A stretch of DNA of 64,000 nt, taken from Planctomycetota bacterium. Its GTDB lineage: Bacteria > Planctomycetota > B15-G4. A program made the translations under genes and the position numbers. The stretch covers positions 1 through 64,000 of the forward strand of contig JACKHP010000007.1 of assembly GCA_020638905.1 (NCBI GenBank), in the 5' to 3' direction. Position 1 is the first letter of the stretch; each line of letters opens with the position of its first letter. Positions 52,341-61,675 of the stretch are shown piece by piece. The notes under the pieces were generated by a model that saw only the letters and a list, made by a program, of their open reading frames with translations, was not told the origin of the DNA and did not search any database.

Positions 52341-53410
52341 ACGTGCCGGTCGACCGGCTCTCCGGACGCCTCGGGTTCGCCGAGGCGGCCGTCCTGCTGC
52401 GTCGCGTGGTGCAGGGCGCCGACGAGGCGCGTCGTCGTCGCGGCGAGGACGTGCGCTTCGTCGGCGACCACGGACTGGGCTTCCCGTCCGACGAGTTCGT
52501 GCTCCACGACGTCGACGACGGCGGACGGGCCCGCATGTCGCTCTCGTTCCTCGGCCTCACAGGCACGATGGGCGTGCTGCCGGCGCACTACAGCGAGCTC
52601 GTCCAGCGCCGGCTGCGGGCCGGCGACGCGACGCTGCAGCGCTTCCTCGACGTGTTCGTCGACCGGCTCGGCCGGTTGTTCCTGCTGGCGCACCGCAAGC
52701 AGCGCTTCTGGCTCGACTTCGCCTGGACGCTCCCGGCCGCGGTCGACGGCCCCGCGCTCGCGGCGCGCGCGGGCCGACGCCATCCGTTCGAAGAGGTGCT
52801 CTACGGACTGCTCGGCCTCGGCTCGCCCGCGATGCGGGAGCGGGCGGGATTGCTCCCGCTCGGCATCCTGCACTACGCGGGCGTGCTGGCTCGGCGTCCG
52901 CGCAGCGCGATCGCGGTGGCCGGGGTGCTGGCGGACGTGTTCGACACCGACACCCGCATCGAACCGTTCCTGGGCGAGTGGACGCCCATCCCGCCCGACG
53001 AGTGCAGCACCCTCGGACGCGAGGGGCTGGCCGAACTCGGGCGCTCGCTGTACCTGGGCGACCGGTGGTTCGACGCCGCGCGCGGCTACCGCGTCCGGCT
53101 CGGACCGATGTCGCTCGGGCGTCTTCAGTCGTTGCTCCCGGGGACGCCCGGTGCCGAGCGGCTGTGCGGTTTCCTGCCGTATGCGGTGGGTCCCGACGAG
53201 CCCTTCGACTGGGTGCTCGAGCTCGTGAACGACGAGGTGCCGCAGGCCCGCCTGACCTGCGACGACGACGCGCCCCAGCGCCTGGGGCAGACGTTCTGGC
53301 TCTTCTCCGACGACGACGGTGCGCGTCGGGGTCGTGTCGAGTCCGGACCGTTCCTCCCCGTGCAAGCACACACCGACCCCGGAGCCGGACGATGGTCGCA
53401 GTCAGCCTGA
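52304..53410 (+). CDS. tssG: T6SS baseplate protein TssG
   Basis: 368 residues from the ATG at 52304, or 357 from the GTG at 52337 that overlaps the tssF stop (GTGA). The longer start places the conserved N-terminal FAEAAVLLRRVVQ at residue 25, as in most TssG (VasB/ImpH) proteins, but the shorter one keeps the overlap style of this locus. DHGLGFPSDEFV, LSFLGLTGTMGVLPAHYSELV (usually F.GL.GxxGPLPxxY) and DRLGRLFLLAHRKQRF are family landmarks. The C-terminus overlaps the clpV start by 19 bp. Confidence 0.93.
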   Translation: MEPSHGGAVDPVNVPVDRLSGRLGFAEAAVLLRRVVQGADEARRRRGEDVRFVGDHGLGFPSDEFVLHDVDDGGRARMSLSFLGLTGTMGVLPAHYSELVQRRLRAGDATLQRFLDVFVDRLGRLFLLAHRKQRFWLDFAWTLPAAVDGPALAARAGRRHPFEEVLYGLLGLGSPAMRERAGLLPLGILHYAGVLARRPRSAIAVAGVLADVFDTDTRIEPFLGEWTPIPPDECSTLGREGLAELGRSLYLGDRWFDAARGYRVRLGPMSLGRLQSLLPGTPGAERLCGFLPYAVGPDEPFDWVLELVNDEVPQARLTCDDDAPQRLGQTFWLFSDDDGARRGRVESGPFLPVQAHTDPGAGRWSQSA

Positions 53411-56139
53411 ACTCGCTCGTGCAGAAGCTCGACCCGGTGGTGCACGCCGCGCTCGAGCAGGCCGCATGGTTGTGCCGCTCGATGACGCACTACGACGTCG
53501 AGATCGAGCACCTGCTGCTCAAGCTGCTCGAGGAGGACGACACCGACCTGCAGCGCATCCTGCGGCACTTCGACGTCGACGGCTCGCGGCTCGCGACCGA
53601 CCTGACCGCCTCGCTCGAGTCGCTGAAACGCGGCAACACGCGCGACACACCCGGAATCTCGCCACGTCTGCCCGACCTGTTCGAGGCGGCCTGGCTGCAC
53701 GCCAGCCTGTCGCACGAGCTGCAGCGCATCCGCTCGGGCAACGTGCTCTTCGCCCTGCTCTCGCACCACGAGCTGACGCGCATCGCCGAGGGAATCTCGC
53801 GCGAGTTCCGGCGCATCGACACCGAGGCGCTCGACGACGCCTACGAGAAGATCGTGGCCGGTTCGCGCGAGGACAAGTCCTCGCCCGCGGGTGCCGGCGG
53901 CGCCGCGCCCGCCGCGGGCGGGCACGGGACGCCGACGGGCAAGGGCGGCGGCAAGGCGCTCGACCAGTACACCGTCGATCTCACCGCGCGTGCCCGCGCG
54001 GGCGAGATCGACCCGGTGCTCGGGCGCGATCCCGAGATCCGTCTGATGGTCGACATCCTCATGCGGCGCCGGCAGAACAACCCGATCCTGACGGGCGAGC
54101 CCGGCGTGGGCAAGACGGCGGTGGTCGAGGGCTTCGCTCTGCGCATCGCGGCCGGCGACGTCCCGCCCGCGCTGAAGAACGTGACGGTGCGCACCCTCGA
54201 CCTGGGACTGCTGCAGGCCGGCGCCGGCGTGCGCGGCGAGTTCGAGAACCGCCTCAAGGGCGTCATCGAGGAGGTCAAGTCCTCGCCGAGCCAGATCATC
54301 CTCTTCATCGACGAGGCGCACACGATGATCGGGGCCGGCGGCAACGAGGGCGGTTCCGACGCGGCGAACCTGCTGAAGCCCGCGCTCGCGCGCGGCGAGC
54401 TGCGCACGATCGCGGCCACGACCTGGGCCGAGTACAAGAAGTACTTCGAGAAGGACGCCGCCCTGGCGCGACGCTTCCAGGTAGTCAAGGTCGAGGAGCC
54501 GTCCGAGGCCGTCGCGATGAACATGCTGCGTGGCATCGGCGCCGTGATGGAGAAGCACCATCGCGTGAAGGTGCTGCCGTCGGCGATCGAGGCCGCCGTG
54601 AGCCTGTCGAGCCGCTACCTGCCCGACCGTCAGCTTCCCGACAAGGCCGTCTCGGTGCTCGACACCGCGGCGGCCCGCGTGGCCGTCGGACACGATTCCG
54701 TCCCGCCAGCACTCGAGGACTGTTCGCGCACCGTGGCCGACCTCGAACGCGAGCGAGACCTTCTCGTGCGCGAGACCGCCGTGGGCGGCGACCACGCCGC
54801 GCGCCTGGCCGAGATCGAGACCGAACTGGCCGTCTGTCGCGCGCGCCTCGAAGAACTCGGCAAGCGCTGGGAAGGCGAGAAGGCCCTCGTGGGACGCATC
54901 CTGGCCGCGCGCGTGACGCTGCAACGCGCGGTCGAGGCCGCGTCCGGCGCGAAGGCGGCGGGCGCGAAGGCGGGCGCCGCGCAGGCCTCCGCGAAGCCGG
55001 GCCCGTCCGCGGGCGAGCCTGCCGAGGCACCGCCCACCGAGGCCGAGCGCGCCGCGGCCCTGGCCGACCTCGAGTCCGCCGCGCGCGAGCTGGGCGAGCT
55101 GCAGGGCGAAGAGCCGCTCATGCTTCCGTGCGTCGACGAGCAGGCCGTGGCCGAGGTCATCGGCAGTTGGACGGGCATCCCCGTCGGTCGCATGATGGCC
55201 GACCAGATCACGACGGTGCTCGAACTCGAGCGCCTCATGAAGGCGCGCGTCGTCGGCCAGGACCAGGCGCTCGGTGCGATCGCGCAGCGCATCCAGACCT
55301 CGCGCGCCGGCCTCGGCGACCCGAGCCAGCCGATCGGCACCTTCCTGCTGGTGGGCCCGAGCGGCGTCGGCAAGACCGAGACGGCGCTGACCCTCGCCGA
55401 GCACCTCTACGGCGGTGAGCGCAACCTGATCACGATCAACATGAGCGAGTTCCAGGAGGCACACACCGTCTCGGCGCTCAAGGGCTCGCCGCCGGGCTAC
55501 GTGGGCTACGGCGAGGGAGGCGTGCTGACCGAGGCCGTGCGCCGCAAGCCGTACAGCGTCGTGCTGCTCGACGAGTGCGAGAAGGCGCACCCCGACGTGA
55601 TGGAGCTGTTCTACCAGGTCTTCGACAAGGGACAGCTCGAGGACGGCACCGGGCGCATGATCGACTTCAAGAACTGCGTCATCCTGCTCACGTCGAACCT
55701 GGCCACAGACAAGATCGTGGCGTTGTGCGACGACGAGGACACCATGCCGGACGCCGAGGGGCTGGCCGCGGCCATCCACGCCGACCTCACGAAGCACTTC
55801 AAGCCGGCGCTCGTGGGGCGCATGAAGGTCGTGCCGTTCTTCCCGCTCAGGGCCGACGTGATGCGCACCATCATCGGCCTCAAGGTCGACAAGATCAGGC
55901 GGCGGCTCCTGCGGCACCACAAGGCCGAGCTGCGGCTCGGGGACGACGTCGTGCAGGCCGTGCTCGACCGCTGCAGCGAGGCCGACACGGGCGCCCGCAA
56001 CGTCGACCACATCCTCTCGGGCACGGTCCTGCCCGAGTTGTCGAGGCTCGTCCTGGAGGCCATGGCCGAAGGACGCGCCGTCGCGGCCCTCGCGGTCTCG
56101 GTCGGAGATGACGGTTCGTTCGCCTACAGCACGCTCTAG
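53392..56139 (+). CDS. clpV: T6SS sheath-recycling ATPase ClpV (TssH)
   Basis: 915 residues, a AAA+ Clp/Hsp100 unfoldase that disassembles contracted sheath. The N-terminal domain (about 1-160, LNSLVQKLDPVVHAALEQAAWLCRS) is the ClpV-type Clp-N with sheath-binding helix. The first ATPase has GEPGVGKTAVVEG (about 235-247) and FIDEAHTMIGAGG. A coiled-coil middle domain with Ala/Lys/Glu-rich spacer (about 430-585) follows. The second ATPase has VGPSGVGKTETALTLAEHLYGG and LLDECEKAHPDVMELFYQVF. The ATG at 53392 has GGAG 7 bp upstream. The sheath proteins TssB and TssC that it would act on are absent from the window. Confidence 0.95.
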   Translation: MVAVSLNSLVQKLDPVVHAALEQAAWLCRSMTHYDVEIEHLLLKLLEEDDTDLQRILRHFDVDGSRLATDLTASLESLKRGNTRDTPGISPRLPDLFEAAWLHASLSHELQRIRSGNVLFALLSHHELTRIAEGISREFRRIDTEALDDAYEKIVAGSREDKSSPAGAGGAAPAAGGHGTPTGKGGGKALDQYTVDLTARARAGEIDPVLGRDPEIRLMVDILMRRRQNNPILTGEPGVGKTAVVEGFALRIAAGDVPPALKNVTVRTLDLGLLQAGAGVRGEFENRLKGVIEEVKSSPSQIILFIDEAHTMIGAGGNEGGSDAANLLKPALARGELRTIAATTWAEYKKYFEKDAALARRFQVVKVEEPSEAVAMNMLRGIGAVMEKHHRVKVLPSAIEAAVSLSSRYLPDRQLPDKAVSVLDTAAARVAVGHDSVPPALEDCSRTVADLERERDLLVRETAVGGDHAARLAEIETELAVCRARLEELGKRWEGEKALVGRILAARVTLQRAVEAASGAKAAGAKAGAAQASAKPGPSAGEPAEAPPTEAERAAALADLESAARELGELQGEEPLMLPCVDEQAVAEVIGSWTGIPVGRMMADQITTVLELERLMKARVVGQDQALGAIAQRIQTSRAGLGDPSQPIGTFLLVGPSGVGKTETALTLAEHLYGGERNLITINMSEFQEAHTVSALKGSPPGYVGYGEGGVLTEAVRRKPYSVVLLDECEKAHPDVMELFYQVFDKGQLEDGTGRMIDFKNCVILLTSNLATDKIVALCDDEDTMPDAEGLAAAIHADLTKHFKPALVGRMKVVPFFPLRADVMRTIIGLKVDKIRRRLLRHHKAELRLGDDVVQAVLDRCSEADTGARNVDHILSGTVLPELSRLVLEAMAEGRAVAALAVSVGDDGSFAYSTL

Positions 56140-56175
56140 GCACCGTCGGCGGCCACCAGCCGCAGGGAGGCATCA

Positions 56176-58518
56176 ATGGCTTACACCCAGGAAGGCCGGG
56201 CGATCCAGATCACGACGCCGCTCGGCGCCGATGCCCTGCTGCTCGACGCGTTCACGGCCGAGGAGCGCCTGTCGGCGCCCTACACGATCCACGCGGAGCT
56301 GCTCTCCGAGTCGTCCTCGATCGACTTCGCGAAGGTCGTCGGGCACCCGGTGGCGATCATGGTGGCCGCACCGAAGGCGCCGCGGTACTTCCACGGCATC
56401 GTGCGCCGCTTCCGGCAGAAGGCGCCGCAGTCGGGGTTGTACGCGTACGAGGCCGAGATCGTGCCGTGGCTGTGGCTGCTCACCCAGACCCGCAACAGCC
56501 GTGTGTTCACCGACAAGTCGGTGCCCGAGATCCTGGAGACGATCTTCGGCGAGCACCAGGGCTCCGAGTACACGCTCGAGCTGCACGCCAGCTACCCGAA
56601 GTGCGCCTACCGTGTGCAGTACGGCGAGTCCGACTTCGACTTCGTCTCGCGCCTGATGGAAGAGGAGGGCATCCACTACCGGTTCGTGCACGAGAAGACG
56701 CGACACGTGCTCGTGCTGGGTGACGACAGCAAGTCGGCGCCGCCGGTGGGCGGCAAGAGCTCGCAGATCAGGTTCCTGTCGCAGCCCGGCGGGACGCAGC
56801 CCGACGAGGTCGTGGTGGGCGTCACGAAGGAGGTCCAGATCACGCCCGCCAAGGTCGTGCTGCGCGACTACGACTTCGAGAACCCGGCCTTCGACCTGAC
56901 GGTCGAGAAGGAACACGAGGCGGTGGGACGCGAGATCTTCGACTTCCCCGGGTACTACAGCCAGGCGTCCGAGGGCAGTCGCTACGCCGCGATCCGGCTC
57001 GAGGAGCAGATCTGCCGCGAGGCGGTGGTGCAGGGAGAGGGCAACGCGCGCCACTTCACGCCGGGCGTCACGTTCGATCTCACGTCCCACCCCGACGAGG
57101 CGCTCGACGCGTCGTACCTGATCACCGCGGTGCTGCACCAGGCCAGCGTCGCGGGGTCGTACGGCACCGACGCGGGCGGCCAGGCGGCCGAGGAGAGCTA
57201 CGGCAACGCGTTCGAGCTGATCCCCAAGGCGACGGCGTTCCGACCCGAGCGCACGGTGCCGCGACCGGTGGTGCGCGGCGCGCAGACGGCGCTCGTGGTG
57301 GGCCCCCAGGGCGAGGAGATCCACACCGACCAGTACGCCCGCGTGCAGGTGCAGTTCCGCTGGGATCGCGAGGGCAAGGCCGACGGCCAGAACGTGGCCT
57401 GGGTGCGCGTCGCGCAGAGCACCGCCGGCAAGGGTTCGGGCCAGCTCTCCCTGCCGCGCGTCGGCTGGGAGGTGGTCGTCGAGTTCGAGGACGGTCATCC
57501 CGACCACCCGATCGTGACCGGCTGCGTCTACAACGCCGAGGCCATGCCGAACATCGAGCTGCCCGCCAACAAGACCCGCGGCGGCTACACCTCGCGCAGC
57601 ACGCCCGGCGGCGACGCGACGACCTTCAACCAGCTCAGGTTCGAGGACAAGGCCGGCGAGGAGCAGGTCTATCTGCAGGCCGAGAAGAACCTCGACGTGC
57701 GCGTCAAGAACGACGCCCGGCAGTGGGTCGGGAACGACCGGCACGACGTGGTCGAGAACGATGCGTTCAGCCACGTGAAGAACGACCGTCACGTGGTCGT
57801 CGACAACAAGCTCGTCGAGCGGGTGGGCGGCGACCTGCACCTCGCGGTGCAGGGCGAGCAGGCGATCGAGATCACCGGGCAGGCCTCGCTCACCGTGAAG
57901 GGCGACCATGTCGTGGTGACCGACGGCAAGAGCAGCATGAAGGCCTCCGGCCAGATCACGATCAAGGGCAGCATGGTCGTCGTGCAGGCCGACTCGGGCA
58001 TCACGCTCAAGTGCGGCGGCAGCGAGGTCGTGGTCGACTCGTCGGGCGTGACGCTCAAGGGTCCCACGGTCACGCTCGACGGCAGCGCGGCGGTCAAGAT
58101 CGCGTCGGGGCCCGGCGGCTCGGCCGGTTCGGCGCAGCTCGGGAGCGCGACCCTGCCCGACGTGCCCGACGAGGCGCTCGAGGCCGACGAGTCCAACGAG
58201 GTCGGGCAGGCGCAGGGCCAGGCGAACCCCGCCGCGCGCTCGACGATCTCGCACTCGGGCGTCGAGGGCACCGACATGGCGGCGTCTGCGGCCGACGACG
58301 TCGTCGAGGACGAGAAGAAGTCGTTCCTCTCGTTCGAGCTGCGCGACGCGGCCGACAACCCGGTGGCGCACGAGCCGTACAAGGTCACGCTGCCCGACGG
58401 CACCTTCGTCGAGGGACGCACCGACGCCGACGGCAAGGTGCGCCTCGAGGGACTCGATCCCGGCAGTTGCGACATCAGCTTCCCGCTGATCGACAAGAGC
58501 GAGTGGCAGAAGGCCTGA
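56176..58518 (+). CDS. vgrG: T6SS spike protein VgrG (TssI) with C-terminal transthyretin-like extension
   Basis: 780 residues. The gp27-like part (about 1-360) starts with RAIQITTPLGADALLLDAFTAEERLSAPYTIHAELLSE and contains YCRVQYGESDFDFVSRLMEEEGIHYRF-type features (here AYRVQYGESDFDF). The gp5-like OB-fold (about 385-460) has YARVQVQFRWDREGKADGQNVAWVRVAQ and EFEDGHPDHPIVTGCVYN. A repetitive beta-helix needle follows (about 480-650). The tail, about 718-780, is a transthyretin-like beta-sandwich (PYKVTLPDGTFVEGRTDADGKV...LDPGSCDISFP), a kind known to dock effectors in other VgrGs. GGGAGG lies 5 bp before the ATG. The effector candidate follows at 12 bp. Confidence 0.95.
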   Translation: MAYTQEGRAIQITTPLGADALLLDAFTAEERLSAPYTIHAELLSESSSIDFAKVVGHPVAIMVAAPKAPRYFHGIVRRFRQKAPQSGLYAYEAEIVPWLWLLTQTRNSRVFTDKSVPEILETIFGEHQGSEYTLELHASYPKCAYRVQYGESDFDFVSRLMEEEGIHYRFVHEKTRHVLVLGDDSKSAPPVGGKSSQIRFLSQPGGTQPDEVVVGVTKEVQITPAKVVLRDYDFENPAFDLTVEKEHEAVGREIFDFPGYYSQASEGSRYAAIRLEEQICREAVVQGEGNARHFTPGVTFDLTSHPDEALDASYLITAVLHQASVAGSYGTDAGGQAAEESYGNAFELIPKATAFRPERTVPRPVVRGAQTALVVGPQGEEIHTDQYARVQVQFRWDREGKADGQNVAWVRVAQSTAGKGSGQLSLPRVGWEVVVEFEDGHPDHPIVTGCVYNAEAMPNIELPANKTRGGYTSRSTPGGDATTFNQLRFEDKAGEEQVYLQAEKNLDVRVKNDARQWVGNDRHDVVENDAFSHVKNDRHVVVDNKLVERVGGDLHLAVQGEQAIEITGQASLTVKGDHVVVTDGKSSMKASGQITIKGSMVVVQADSGITLKCGGSEVVVDSSGVTLKGPTVTLDGSAAVKIASGPGGSAGSAQLGSATLPDVPDEALEADESNEVGQAQGQANPAARSTISHSGVEGTDMAASAADDVVEDEKKSFLSFELRDAADNPVAHEPYKVTLPDGTFVEGRTDADGKVRLEGLDPGSCDISFPLIDKSEWQKA

Positions 58519-58530
58519 GGCGACCGAACG

Positions 58531-61500
58531 ATGGCGAAGCACAAGGTACGCAAGGAGGGCGACCACATCGTCCGCATCGCCGTCGAGCACGGCTTCAAGT
58601 CGTGGGAGACGATCTGGAAGGCGAACAAGTCGCTCGAGAGCGCGAAGGGACGCAAGAACCCGCTCGTGCTCTTCCACGGCGACAAGTCGTGGGCGGCCGA
58701 CGAGCTCACGTTGCCGTCGAAGGCCGCCGAGCCCGTCAAGCAGGCGACCGACGACCACGTCAAGTTCGTGGTTCCGATGCCGAAGCTGTGCCTGCGCCTG
58801 CGCGTCCTGGGAGAGGACTTCACGCCGGTGAAGGACGCGCCCTTCGAGCTGGTGATCGAGGGCGGCGAGACGCACACGGGCAAGACCGACGCCGACGGAC
58901 GCGTGCTCGTGGCGAAGGACGGCGCGCAGGTCGATCCCGAGGTGCCGCCCACGGCGACGACGGCGCGGCTCTCGATCGGCGTCGAGCCGAAGAAGCCGTC
59001 GGGTGGCGCGGACGACGGCGGTCTCGCCGGTCCGACGCCCGTCTCGTTCGAGCTCAAGCTCGGACGGCTCGACCCGATCATGGAGAAGGCGCCCACCGAC
59101 CGCTGTACGGCGGGCGTCCAGCAGCGGCTCAACAACCTGCGCCTCAACGCGGGTCCGGTCGACGGTCTCATGGGCGCGAACACGCGCGCCGCGATCGAGG
59201 CCTTCCAGTCGCTGTTCCAGCTCGAGGTCGACGGCATCGCGGGACAGGGCGAGACGCAGCCCAAGCTGCTCGAGCTGTTCGACAAGGGCACGCTCGTCGG
59301 CCCGCCGCCGGGCACGCTCGAGATCAAGCACCCGGTGCCGGCCGACAAGCAGCTCGAGACCGCGATCGAGGACATCGGACACGTGGCGCTCGACTTCCTC
59401 GACGCCGCCGCGAAGTTCGTGAACTCGCTCGTGATCCGCCCGTCGTACCGCGTCTCGCTCAAGCTGGGTGACGTCGACGCGCTCTTCCCGCACGAGCCGA
59501 ACACGCCCGAGGGCCGCATGGAGCGGCTCCAGGCGCTGGGGCTGTTCTACTTCCCGCTCAAGCACGCGCGGGCGCGCACGGCCTTCGACGGCGTGCCGGC
59601 CCAGGCGGGACCGCCGGCCGTCCCGGCGATGGTCGGGGCGTGGCAGCACTTCAAGACGAACGTGTTGAACGGTGCCGACGACGCGGCGGCCGACGCCGAG
59701 ATCAAGTCGATGCTCGCGAAGCGCATCATCGACGGGGGCAAGCTGCCGGCGCCCGCGGCCGACGGTGCGGCTCCGACGAAGGACAACTTCGCGAAGATCC
59801 GCATCCCCGGCGGCTACACCTTCGTGAACGACAACACCGGGCTCGACCTGAACCTCGACGCGGCCTATCCCTTCGCCTTCGGCGCCGACTCGTACGCGGC
59901 CGAGACGAAGTTCCACGACGACAACCCGGTGCTGTGCAAGGTGCCGCTCGTGGCCTTCGTCGAGAAGCAGGACTTCTCGGGGAACTGGCATCCGGCGCCC
60001 GACGTCGAGGTGTACTTCCAGCTGCAGGCGCCGTACGACCTGCCGGGCTTCGACGCGGCGGCGAACGCGCACGAGCAGCTCGACCGTCCGCAGGTGCGTC
60101 CCACCACGGTCGGACCGCCGGCCGGCGGTCCGGCGCCGTTGCGCGGCCCCGCGGCGCTCACCACGGCACAGGAGACGCCCACCGGTGCCCGCAAGCAGGA
60201 CGACAAGGACCCGCAGAAGGGCAACGCGCGCTTCGACCGTGGCGGCCTGCAGGGACACGGCAGCCTGGCCGACGGGTCCGACGTGGCCGGGCACCTGTTC
60301 GAGGTCGCCAGCCGCGCGGGCTTCAACGCGGCGCACGGCGCACGCGCGCTCCCGTTCACCGCGCTGCCGGTGGCCGAGCAGGCGGCTCCGGTGGGCGACT
60401 CGCACAAGCATGCGGTCAAGGCGAAGTCGAACGCCGACGGTTTCGCGGGCGTGATCTTCGTCCCCTCGCGCTGCGGCGGCGACCGCTATCGGCTGCGTGC
60501 GTACGTCGGTCCGCCGAACCTGCTCGGACCTGGCAGCGACGGCAACGGACCGGGGGCGGCGCGCGTCGACACCGGCACGTTCGTCGTCTGGCGCAACATG
60601 CGGGTCTCGCGCTACGTCCAGCAGCCGGTCGGCAACCCGGCGCCGGCGCTGCTGGCCGAGGCGAACACGCCCAACTACTCCATCGCGACGAACGCGGCCT
60701 ACCTGCAGACGGCCTTCGTGTGCGACAGCGTGGGCACGAACGTCGGCCTTCCCACAGCCGACTTCTCGGGGACGGGCAACGCCAGCGCGGTCTTCGACGG
60801 CGTGCGGCGACAGTGGGCGCGCGCCTTCGTCGAGGTCGAGATCGACCGCGCAGCCGCCGCCTCGCTGCCGGCCACGATGACCCAGGCCGACTGGCAGGCC
60901 GCGCGCAACACCGCGCTGGCCGACTGCCAGGCCGGACAGGCGACGCTGGGCCTCAACCTCAACCTGCCCGTGCTGTTCCACATGGAGACGGGCACCACGG
61001 TCACGATGGCGAACGCGGTCACGAACATCCCCATGCGTTCGTGGGAGGCGTACAACGCGCACCCGTCGGTGACGGCCGCGCAGCGCATCGTGGGCGGTGC
61101 GGTCGGCAACACCATCGCGAACATCAACTCGATGATGATGAACTTCGCGCTCCCCGGCTTCCTGCGCGCGTTCAGCCACCTCGGCTTCGCGCCGGGCCTC
61201 ACGGTGATCACGGGCGGCTACGGCTACACGTGGCAGCTGCTCGGCCTCGACAGCAACTACTCGGGACTGGCGCTCAACTACCGCGGCTGCTTCGTGTGGG
61301 CCGGCAACGCGGCGTACCCGAACGTCATTCCTGTGCCGCCGCTCCCGGCGCCGCCCGGTCCGCCCGCGCCGCCGCAGCCGCAGCCGCCGTGGATGCCCTA
61401 CGACTTCAGCAGCAACACGTGCCACGAGATGGGGCACGTCTGCTACCGCGAGCACGGACCGGGCTTCGACCCGGGCAGCGGTGCGCCGGGCGGTGCGAAG

Positions 61501-61626
61501 GCCGCGCGTCACGACGTCCAGACGGCGAACCAGAGCCTGTGCGTGATGTCGTACCAGAGCAGCGAGGGACAGTTCTGCGCGCACTGCCTGTTCGCGTTCC
61601 GCGGCTGGGACGAGAGGTCGATCTGA
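58531..61626 (+). CDS. Candidate T6SS effector: LysM-like, beta-sandwich, peptidoglycan-binding and C-terminal metzincin-like metalloprotease domains
   Basis: 1031 residues, 12 bp after vgrG. Domains in order: a LysM-like start (HIVRIAVEHGFKSWETIWKA, about 12-50); a transthyretin-like beta-sandwich (about 88-160) whose GKTDADGRV matches the GRTDADGKV in VgrG's tail; a peptidoglycan-binding domain (about 191-245, VQQRLNNLRL...VDGLMGANTRAAIEAFQ); a long unknown middle; a Pro-rich linker (about 925-950); and a zinc-protease-like end. The end has HEMGH at 965-969 with a third His at 975 (HExxHxxxxxH) and VMSY at 1005-1008, placed like a metzincin Met-turn. The usual Gly before the third His is Tyr. 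A hydrolase that acts on cell-wall or envelope proteins of rivals is plausible but unproven. Confidence 0.7.
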   Translation: MAKHKVRKEGDHIVRIAVEHGFKSWETIWKANKSLESAKGRKNPLVLFHGDKSWAADELTLPSKAAEPVKQATDDHVKFVVPMPKLCLRLRVLGEDFTPVKDAPFELVIEGGETHTGKTDADGRVLVAKDGAQVDPEVPPTATTARLSIGVEPKKPSGGADDGGLAGPTPVSFELKLGRLDPIMEKAPTDRCTAGVQQRLNNLRLNAGPVDGLMGANTRAAIEAFQSLFQLEVDGIAGQGETQPKLLELFDKGTLVGPPPGTLEIKHPVPADKQLETAIEDIGHVALDFLDAAAKFVNSLVIRPSYRVSLKLGDVDALFPHEPNTPEGRMERLQALGLFYFPLKHARARTAFDGVPAQAGPPAVPAMVGAWQHFKTNVLNGADDAAADAEIKSMLAKRIIDGGKLPAPAADGAAPTKDNFAKIRIPGGYTFVNDNTGLDLNLDAAYPFAFGADSYAAETKFHDDNPVLCKVPLVAFVEKQDFSGNWHPAPDVEVYFQLQAPYDLPGFDAAANAHEQLDRPQVRPTTVGPPAGGPAPLRGPAALTTAQETPTGARKQDDKDPQKGNARFDRGGLQGHGSLADGSDVAGHLFEVASRAGFNAAHGARALPFTALPVAEQAAPVGDSHKHAVKAKSNADGFAGVIFVPSRCGGDRYRLRAYVGPPNLLGPGSDGNGPGAARVDTGTFVVWRNMRVSRYVQQPVGNPAPALLAEANTPNYSIATNAAYLQTAFVCDSVGTNVGLPTADFSGTGNASAVFDGVRRQWARAFVEVEIDRAAAASLPATMTQADWQAARNTALADCQAGQATLGLNLNLPVLFHMETGTTVTMANAVTNIPMRSWEAYNAHPSVTAAQRIVGGAVGNTIANINSMMMNFALPGFLRAFSHLGFAPGLTVITGGYGYTWQLLGLDSNYSGLALNYRGCFVWAGNAAYPNVIPVPPLPAPPGPPAPPQPQPPWMPYDFSSNTCHEMGHVCYREHGPGFDPGSGAPGGAKAARHDVQTANQSLCVMSYQSSEGQFCAHCLFAFRGWDERSI

Positions 61627-61675
61627 TGCACGCCGCCGCGACCGGTCCCCGCCGCGCGCCGCGAGGGAGGCGTCC

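Noticed and set aside
58531..61626. Frameshift or fusion artefact in the 1031-residue effector candidate
   Set aside because: The frame is continuous with uniform codon bias, and all domain motifs lie in the same frame from a well-placed start to a single stop.
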